Part shown: one piece after another, positions 57,462 through 64,000 of the stretch | Position numbering within the stretch: the stretch's first letter is position 1 | Layout: every line of letters begins with the position of its first letter | Assembly: GCA_949825025.1 (NCBI GenBank) | Contig: OX463778.1 | Coordinates: 50,554,829 to 50,618,828, forward strand | Length of the DNA: 64,000 nt | Origin: Siphlonurus alternatus | Taxonomy: Eukaryota; Arthropoda; Insecta; Ephemeroptera; Siphlonuridae | Direction of reading: 5' to 3' | Notes under the pieces: generated by a model | What the model saw: the letters and a program-made list of their open reading frames with translations, nothing else | The model's database searches: none | What the model was told of the DNA's origin: nothing | Program-made: the position numbers and the translations under genes

Positions 57462-60157
57462 CTGAAACAAAGATACAAAACAGGTTCAAAACTAAATTAG
57501 TGTTACTGACAAGCTTGAGCCACAGCTGTTTCATAATTTAGAATTGAATAGACAATACTAGATGAAATGTCACAGTAAAATCTACACTTCATAGACTTGG
57601 TGGGGTCAGACAAAAAATACAACACTATTTAAGGGGAAGGTAACATGCCCAATGTTAAAAAAAAATCCCACACATGAAAATTATGAAAAAAAAATTAAGT
57701 GTTCTCTACATCCCCTATCAGTAGCTAAAATGTCAGGTATACAAATACGAGCTAGTTTTTAAGTTACGAAATTTTAAAGTTGACTAATTTAACATGGAAG
57801 TTCCATTTCTCCATGTTAATTTTAACGTAGTCAACTTTAAAAATTCATAACTCAAAAACTAGCTAGAATTTGTATACCTGATATTTTAGCTTTAAAGAAA
57901 AAAAAAAAAAAAACTTTAATGAATAGTGAATCGGAGTGAATATTTTTAATTTCTTACAAGCTCCAAAATTTAAATTACAATCTGGTCTACACTATACATA
58001 TACGCATCAAATTCAACTCTGTTTCGACTGTGTAAGTTTGGAAGTATTTCAGCCAGTGACCGGTTAATGTTACAAAAGACTGGGGACAAACACGATGAAA
58101 ACCATATTAAATGTGATGTGCAGCTACTAAAGTAAGTGAAAGTGACGCTCAATCAGACCAAATGGTATTCAGAAAAAAAAAGAGGTAATAATGGCATTCT
58201 CTCCGTTTTTTTTTTTTTTTTTTTTATATAGTCAGAGAGCTGGAGTTACCATTATAACTAATTCAAATTTAAGAGGTATCCTTAATTAGACAATTTTTTC
58301 ACATTTCAGGGTAAGATAACACGAACAATCGATTGTTGTAGTCCCATTTGATTAACATGTAAACCTTAGCAACCTCATAATGATTCTCATTTTTTTTTGA
58401 GAGACAGTTCTTGGCACCAAAAAATATGGAAAAAATTTCAAAACAATCGGACGATCCAATTTTTTTAAATTAATTTCTTAGTTTAGGTCTCCATGGGAAA
58501 GCCCTATACTGAAAATTTAAAAAATTCATTTAAAAAAATTGGATCGTCCGATTGTTTTGAAAATTTTTCCACATTTTTTTGGTGCCAAGAACTATCTCTA
58601 AAAAAAATCAGAATTATTATGAGGTTGCTAAGGTTTACATGTTAATCAAATGGGACTATCAACAATCGATTGTTCGTGTTATCTTACCCTTCAATGATAG
58701 TTTTAATTATTTAAATTTGAATAAATAAGGGTCTAGCAATAAAACGAGTTTAAATACCATTGAAGGTGTTTTTTTTTTTATCTATTTCATTGACAACAAC
58801 GTGCATTGAACATGACTTTCAAGCCCATTTAATTGCCGTGCCCTCATTTTCTGAATCACTATATGTAATAAAGGGTGAGTGAATATACCTCAGAAAGGAG
58901 AGAGGTGGCATTCCTGGGTCTGGGCCAGTTTTGAAACCTGTGAAAAGTGAAGAGAAAAAAAAAATAATAATAATTTAAAACACTTAAAACAGTTACTATG
59001 TAAAACATTAAAAGTTTATATAGTAATTATATATTGCACCCGTATAGTGGTTGTAGCTTGAACTCTCAGGTAATACATAACATGATGCCTTTACTTATTA
59101 AATACATTTTATACAGCAAAAAATTTGCAAAAATACAATCATGCATACGGTCAGTTATAATAGTAACTACACTATCAGATGTAAAAATGTGTACCCAATA
59201 TTTGATACCATGATTTTTTTATTCCGATAGTATAGTGTATACTTGCTGTAACCAAACACTGTACACATACATGCTGTCACGACATATACGAGACCATCAG
59301 ACGCAAAAGCAGACAGTTGGCATTTTGCAATGAAAGCCACTTTCAATACTTAAAGATAAGAAAAATATCTTTCATCACAAAGTACAATTGTCTGATTTTA
59401 CGGTGGCTCGCCTCATCAGGCTTTTGCTTCTGAGCCTCCTCTTGAACTCTCCAGAGCCGCCAGCCCACCACCTCCCGGCCGAGCAGGTTTCACTCTCCCA
59501 CCATTCTTTCTGTGTGCTGAAAGCTAGCGGTTCCGGGGAGTTCAAGACGAGGCTCAGAAGCGAAAGCCTGATGAGGCGAGCCACCGTGGTGTAGCCACAA
59601 TTGCCGCCTATGATCAACTTATACTATACTTATCTCAAACTGCTCAAACAACATGACAATATATTGTATGCATAATAACTTCTAGCATACAGCCCAACTA
59701 AGGAGGTGGCTACAGTCCCTGTGTTACAGGGACTGTAGCCACCTCCCCCAACTAACACTGAAAATTTACTATCTGGTCTGTCCGTCTGTTCGTAAATGCA
59801 CAATCAGATAATCTGTAGACGGAACATAGAGTTCATTTAATAATTGACTATGTTTCTGATTGTGTATGCATATTTTAATCAATCGATGCAATCATATAAT
59901 ATATGCATATGATACCATGCACGCCATGAAGCCCGTCTACTCTCAATCACCTAGTTCCAGTATGCATATCAAAAACACACAAATGCTAGATGCAGTATCA
60001 ACGTACAGTATCACCAAATTTTAACAAATTGTAAAATGCTTATAAAAAAAAATATATGCATACCTAAATAGAGTACGGTAGGAATGAAGCCCCAGTGGAA
60101 CACTGTCCGGGTGAGCGCCATCATCTTTGCCATCCTTCGTTTCGCATCAGCGTCCAT
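57446..60157 (-). CDS. TOMM7: TOM7, mitochondrial outer-membrane import complex small subunit (3 exons, 52 aa)
   Basis: Exons 60064-60157, 58889-58937 and 57446-57461 join in phase to 53 codons with stop. The product begins MDADAKRRMAKMMALTRT, then has the family core FHWGFIPTVLYLGFKTGPDP, then GMPPLSFLSLLWQ. TOM7 hallmarks are the single membrane segment with conserved Pro (GFIP-V-YLG), the DPGMP motif and the LLW ending. Length fits the family (about 50-60 aa). It modulates assembly and stability of the TOM40 pore and, in animals, stabilises PINK1 on depolarised mitochondria. The last exon contributes only four full residues plus part of a serine, so gene finders would easily miss it. Convergent with HMMR. 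Confidence 0.93.
57633..57893. mobile_element. Truncated TTAA-type MITE, family 2 copy 3 (TOMM7 intron 2)
   Basis: Left TTAA (57629-57632) then GGGGAAGGTAACATGCCCAATG, with the family core on both arms (CCCCTATCAGTAGC, ACAAATACGAGCTAGTTTTT and its inverse). The right terminal about 100 bp is missing and replaced by an A-rich tract. Confidence 0.78.
58319..58689. mobile_element. Fold-back MITE, family 1 copy 3, with TTCA duplication (TOMM7 intron 2)
   Basis: Ends GGGTAAGATAACACGAACAA are inverted, flanked by TTCA at 58315-58318 and 58690-58693. The arms share AACATGTAAACCTTAGCAAC and the core CCATGGGAAAGCCCTATACT with the other family 1 copies. Confidence 0.85.
58889..58937 (-). CDS. TOMM7: TOMM7 exon 2
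   Basis: Acceptor TTCACAG|GTTT and donor CTGAG|GTATAT. It encodes (G)FKTGPDPGMPPLSFL. Confidence 0.93.
59401..59587. mobile_element. GC-rich fold-back element in TOMM7 intron 1
   Basis: Arms CGGTGGCTCGCCTCATCAGG, then CTTTTGCTTCTGAGCCTC, are inverted at the right end with one or two changes. The middle (GCCGCCAGCCCACCACCTCC) is GC-rich in an AT-rich intron. Insertion site unclear. Confidence 0.65.
59702..59746. repeat. Perfect hairpin, 21-bp stem and 3-nt loop
   Basis: GGAGGTGGCTACAGTCCCTG(T) pairs exactly with its inverse after GTT. It lies in TOMM7 intron 1. It has no family partner in this window. Confidence 0.9.
60064..60157 (-). CDS. TOMM7: TOMM7 exon 1
   Basis: ATG at 60157; 31 codons plus 1 nt; donor TTTAG|GTATGC. 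It encodes the cytosolic basic N-terminus and most of the membrane segment. Confidence 0.93.
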
Positions 60158-60755
60158 TCTGCTGCACCTAAGAATGCATTGTTTGTTACTTTACTGGTAT
60201 TTAATTATAAAGAATCACGAAGCGCTACAATCATCAGCCAATTTACCTTTTTTGTTTTATAAAACACGAGGAATCGGAACACCGACGACACTTTTTATTT
60301 TTCTTCAGCTGTAGCTGTTTCGATGCGCTATTCGGCCATGTTACTTTTTACTAAAAGCGGACTATTTTAAAATTATATAATTTCATTATATTATTTATTT
60401 TTTCTGTTTTAATTATTTGTGAAATGTGTAAATACTGTAAATATATAATTACATACGTAAATATCAGTAAATAACATGTTAAAAATTCAATATTCAAAAT
60501 TCAGTCTCACGACCTCAGCGAATATATAATACTGGGACGCGTGTACAGGCCGTGGCCACTATCTGTTCCCTACCTTATCCTTAACGATCCTTAATATATA
60601 GATATATTGTAGCCATTACCTCACCGCAAGCTGTAAGCTCTTAGTGGTGTCACAGTGGTGCTGTATCCTTATAAAAAAAAAATCAATATTTAAATGCAGC
60701 TGCATATAGGCAAAGGAACTTATATAACGTTCCATAACTCATCTATATATTAATA
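60158..60755. promoter_or_regulatory. TOMM7 5' leader and promoter region
   Basis: Upstream of the TOMM7 ATG. A short GC-richer patch at about 60.26-60.36 kb is the likely transcription start zone. A TTCTTAG|GTGCAG just before the ATG could be an acceptor of a 5' UTR intron. No clear TATA box in place. Confidence 0.4.
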
Positions 60756-60874
60756 GGCCTGTTCGTAAACCCTGCTCGGTGTACACTTTCTGCACCCAAT
60801 CGACCTTATGTACATGCGATATAAGGTCGATTGGGCGTAGAAAGTGTACACCGAGCAGGGTTTACGAACAGGCC
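60756..60874. mobile_element. TA-flanked MITE (GGCCTGTTCG family), copy 2
   Basis: Inverted ends GGCCTGTTCGTAAACCCTGC then TCGGTGTACACTTTC, flanked by TA (60754-60755, 60875-60876). The arms are about 50 bp and nearly perfect, including CCCAATCGACCTTAT. It is upstream of TOMM7. Confidence 0.85.
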
Positions 60875-60876
60875 TA

Positions 60877-63800
60877 ATATATAATATATATAATGATCAA
60901 GGCATTCTGTCGCAATGACGGTACATAAAAAAGATTACGAAGAGAAAAATGAAATATCCTATCGTAAAAGTACATAAACAGCCTTAATTACACATATTAT
61001 GTAAAATGCATTTAACACAAATAAACAATGGAATTAAATTATAAACTTTTTATTGATTTAATAATTTTATAATGATCATCAGGTGGCTAATAATTCAGTT
61101 ACAATACAATAAATTTTATATTTTTAACAATTAATTTTTATCTAACAAGCCTATGGAAGATAGATTATATTATAATCCAAAGAGAATAAAAGGAAAGCTG
61201 ACAGCAAAATCAGAAAAGCACAAAACATAATTATATTACTTAATGTACGTATTAGTGTTCTACTAAAAGTGCGTAATTAGACGTACATTTAACTTTCTAT
61301 TGAACTATCATCAACATAACTATTTTTTTCTGTTATTTTGGCAGGTATATTTACAAAATTCAACATAGACCTAAACCTAAACATGCAGATTATACATTGT
61401 CATTCACACTTATATTTTACACTGACACTGATACAATACTTAATTATCATCATTAGCATTATATTCTTTTTTATATGTATTAATAATTATAATAATAAAC
61501 TTAGAATTAATAATCTAATTATGTATTAAATTAAAAGATTTCAGATAAGAAGAACATTTAAGAAATAATTGAGTACATAATATTTATATTTTTACACAAA
61601 CATTGCCGTAAACCTTGCAAAAGATAATAGAGACCAAATAAATTCACCAACAATTTCAAAAAATAACTTGTATAGAGGCCCATGAAACATTATTCTATGA
61701 ATTCTATAATTTCAATTCTGCAATTTTTTTCCAGTTTTGCACGGTCAGAAAAATGTATTAGTAATTAACCTAATTATAACAAAATTTGAACATTGTATCA
61801 ATTTAACTTTATCTACTAAAATTTAGGACAAAACGTTCCCATTTTTGTTTCAACTAAAATAAAGTTAATGCAGTAAAACGGCGATCACTCAATCAAGCTC
61901 TGAACACAAGTTTAGGCCATAAAAATAATTTTTGTCGTTCTTTTATACTATCATTTGAAATCATTGGTAAATCAGGACAACAATTAATTAATTGCTGTAA
62001 GAGTGATTTATTTTAAGTTAGCAATATTTTTGTTAAAGATTAAGTAAAAAAAAAATCATAAGACACAGTAAGAGATAGCAAAGGAGCATCACAACTTTTA
62101 TAATTTAGTTATATATAAATATTTTTAGATTTAAAATGAACTCGTCCTCATGCATTACAAGTATAATTATAATTATATATAATAATTATTCATTACCGGT
62201 ACATTAAACAGTAACAATCCTGAAATTAACAATTAAGAAATTTAAAGTTACTACAAATAATTTGGAAAACAAGAAAAAAAAATGTAAAGTATAATATTGA
62301 ACACTTCTAAATATCTTCCTTTTTGTGTGTTCAATGTACAACGGGACAAGAAAGTGAACACCCTCGTGTGCACTGGGTAATTGAGCTGTTTGATTCACAT
62401 GCCGTGATTAGATTAAATTTTAAATATTTGAAAGGAGAAAAATGCAAGCCATAAATACAACACAAGGGAAAATTACTTGTGTTTTTCTTCTTGAAAATTG
62501 TATACATTTAAAAATGCAGCAAAATCATATGAAAAAAGCTTTATTTGCATATCTTAAGACAGCTCAAATTTTACCCTTGGCTGACTTGCTGCACCTCAGA
62601 GTGACAAAAATACAGACTAGCGATTAAGTTTGAAGTTAGACGAAACTCATCTCAATAGTTTAAATTCAGGTTATTCAGAATTGCACACACCCACAACCAG
62701 AGCAAGGGTAAAGTTCAACCTGTCCCGAGATGTAAAAATTGAATATTTTCAATTTTATTGCACTCTCCAAATTCTCTGTTCCTGTGGACTTTAAAAACAG
62801 GAACCAATTTCTTTCAATGGGGAAATTTCAATAGATTAAAAAGATAGATCAAAATTAAAAACTAATTTTAAGAAACATATTTAGAAAGTTTTGTTGTTTT
62901 CAAGTATAACACAAACTAATACAATGTAAGTGATGTTAAATTTGTCGCTTTCATTTGACTTAAGATTATGAGATTGAGTGTGAAATGCTAGATAGAATAA
63001 AAACTTGTTATCATTTAAATTTAGAAGTTATATTGAAGTTAAAAATTATTTGAAGTGCTGTGTGATTTTGTGACAGTTACAAATTTGTGGTAAAAAAGCA
63101 ATGTCCTTCAAATTTCAATTGCATTTGAAATCTCTAAATATGATCTTTTTTGAAAAATATTTATTAAACTTTTGACTACAAATTCTTAATTTTAGATTCA
63201 TTCTCACTCACTACTAATTATTGTGAGTTGTATTTTATTTCTATCCAAGCATTTATTGCCTTTTCACAAGTTACCTAATAAGCAATCGCAGTCTTTGAAA
63301 GATATTAAAATGAAATAAATCAAAGTGAGCCTGAGGCTTTGAAAGAGTGAAGAAAAAAAATATGCTTTAATTTGATTAAGCATCATCAAATAAATAATTT
63401 GGCATGCTTGCAATTTTTTAGTACATTACAAGTTAAGATTAAACATTGTTAAATTATTGTATAACAAGGGCAACATGAGAGTACGTCTCATTGGATCTTT
63501 TTAATTAATTTCTTAATTTTGAAACTCTTGAATGCTTTCAAATTAGGAATGTAAAATAGTACAATATGTCAAAAGTCTTATTGAAAAAATGAAACAGTGC
63601 CTAATTATAATTCTTATGTTGAGGATTCATGTAGTTCATGATCCAATAAGTCCTCACATATTAGGAAATCTATAGACAACATTGAGCTTAAGAGCGATTT
63701 TTTTTTTATCATTTTTTCTTTGTTTTATTTAAGTGTCTTCAACCAAAGTAATTTGAAGATCTAAAAAGCTATGAATATTTATACTTCATAAAATGTCTAA

Positions 63801-63913
63801 TAAAAATGCAATTTGTTTTCAAGCATAATTTCATGAATAAAATTTGTGCATCACCAAGACAAGTAATAGTTTCAAATACCTCAGTCATTACCTTTTTAAG
63901 TACTTTTAGCCAA

Positions 63914-63945
<32 letters not shown>

Positions 63946-64000
63946 TTTATTGTGACTTAGACGTAAATATCAAAGGTAAAGCTTATTCACCTCCCAATAT
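60877..64000. other. AT-rich region at right edge, possible 3' UTR of a minus-strand gene
   Basis: No ORF resembling a protein and no recognised transposon in about 3.1 kb, unlike the repeat-laden introns to the left. A minus-strand AATAAA at 61049-61054 could end a long 3' UTR from a gene beyond the right edge. The last bases on that strand read ...GGA GGT GAA TAA, which could be a stop codon. Weak inference. Confidence 0.3.

Noticed and set aside
1..64000. CRISPR array, prophage, tRNA or rRNA genes, bacterial-type systems
   Set aside because: No regularly spaced direct repeats, cloverleaf or rRNA-like segments were recognised, and all genes are intron-containing animal genes.

Overview
The window is eukaryotic: genes are split by GT-AG introns, there are microsatellites, many miniature inverted-repeat transposons and no operons. 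It is AT-rich. The three genes found are conserved animal genes: AEBP2/Jing, HMMR/RHAMM and TOMM7. Protein style and transposon content suggest an invertebrate, probably an arthropod such as a crustacean or chelicerate. That placement is inference; no rRNA or mitochondrial marker is present.

Layout. (1) 1049-47196, minus strand: an AEBP2/Jing gene, the PRC2.2 accessory zinc-finger protein. Eight coding exons give a phase-consistent 921-residue product. Seven exons lie in 1.0-6.0 kb. The first coding exon lies at 46.8-47.2 kb, beyond a 40.8-kb intron. (2) 6025-46837: that giant intron. It has AT-rich filler, about 30 short GC-rich islands, transposon remnants and a striking density of TGCATG/GCATGC words, but no convincing nested gene. 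(3) 47197-47634: a 438-bp head-to-head intergenic region. It carries a double-CRE palindrome on the jing side and two CCAAT boxes plus a CHR element, spaced 30 and 31 bp, on the HMMR side. (4) 47635-56474, plus strand: HMMR, seven exons, 1625 residues, mostly one 3965-bp coiled-coil exon, with a C-terminal KEN box. (5) 57446-60157, minus strand: TOMM7, three exons, 52 residues, convergent with HMMR with under 100 bp between the two polyadenylation signals. (6) 60.3-64.0 kb: AT-rich sequence without recognised exons, possibly the 3' UTR of a minus-strand gene off the right edge.

The genes are housekeeping or developmental: chromatin repression, mitotic spindle assembly and mitochondrial import. 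HMMR appears to have a classic G2/M promoter and shares its upstream region with a Polycomb cofactor. No CRISPR array, prophage, bacterial system or RNA gene was seen. The most novel material is a set of TTAA-flanked fold-back MITE families, possible alternative first exons of jing inside the giant intron, and a canonical PCNA-binding (PIP) motif in the Jing N-terminal region.
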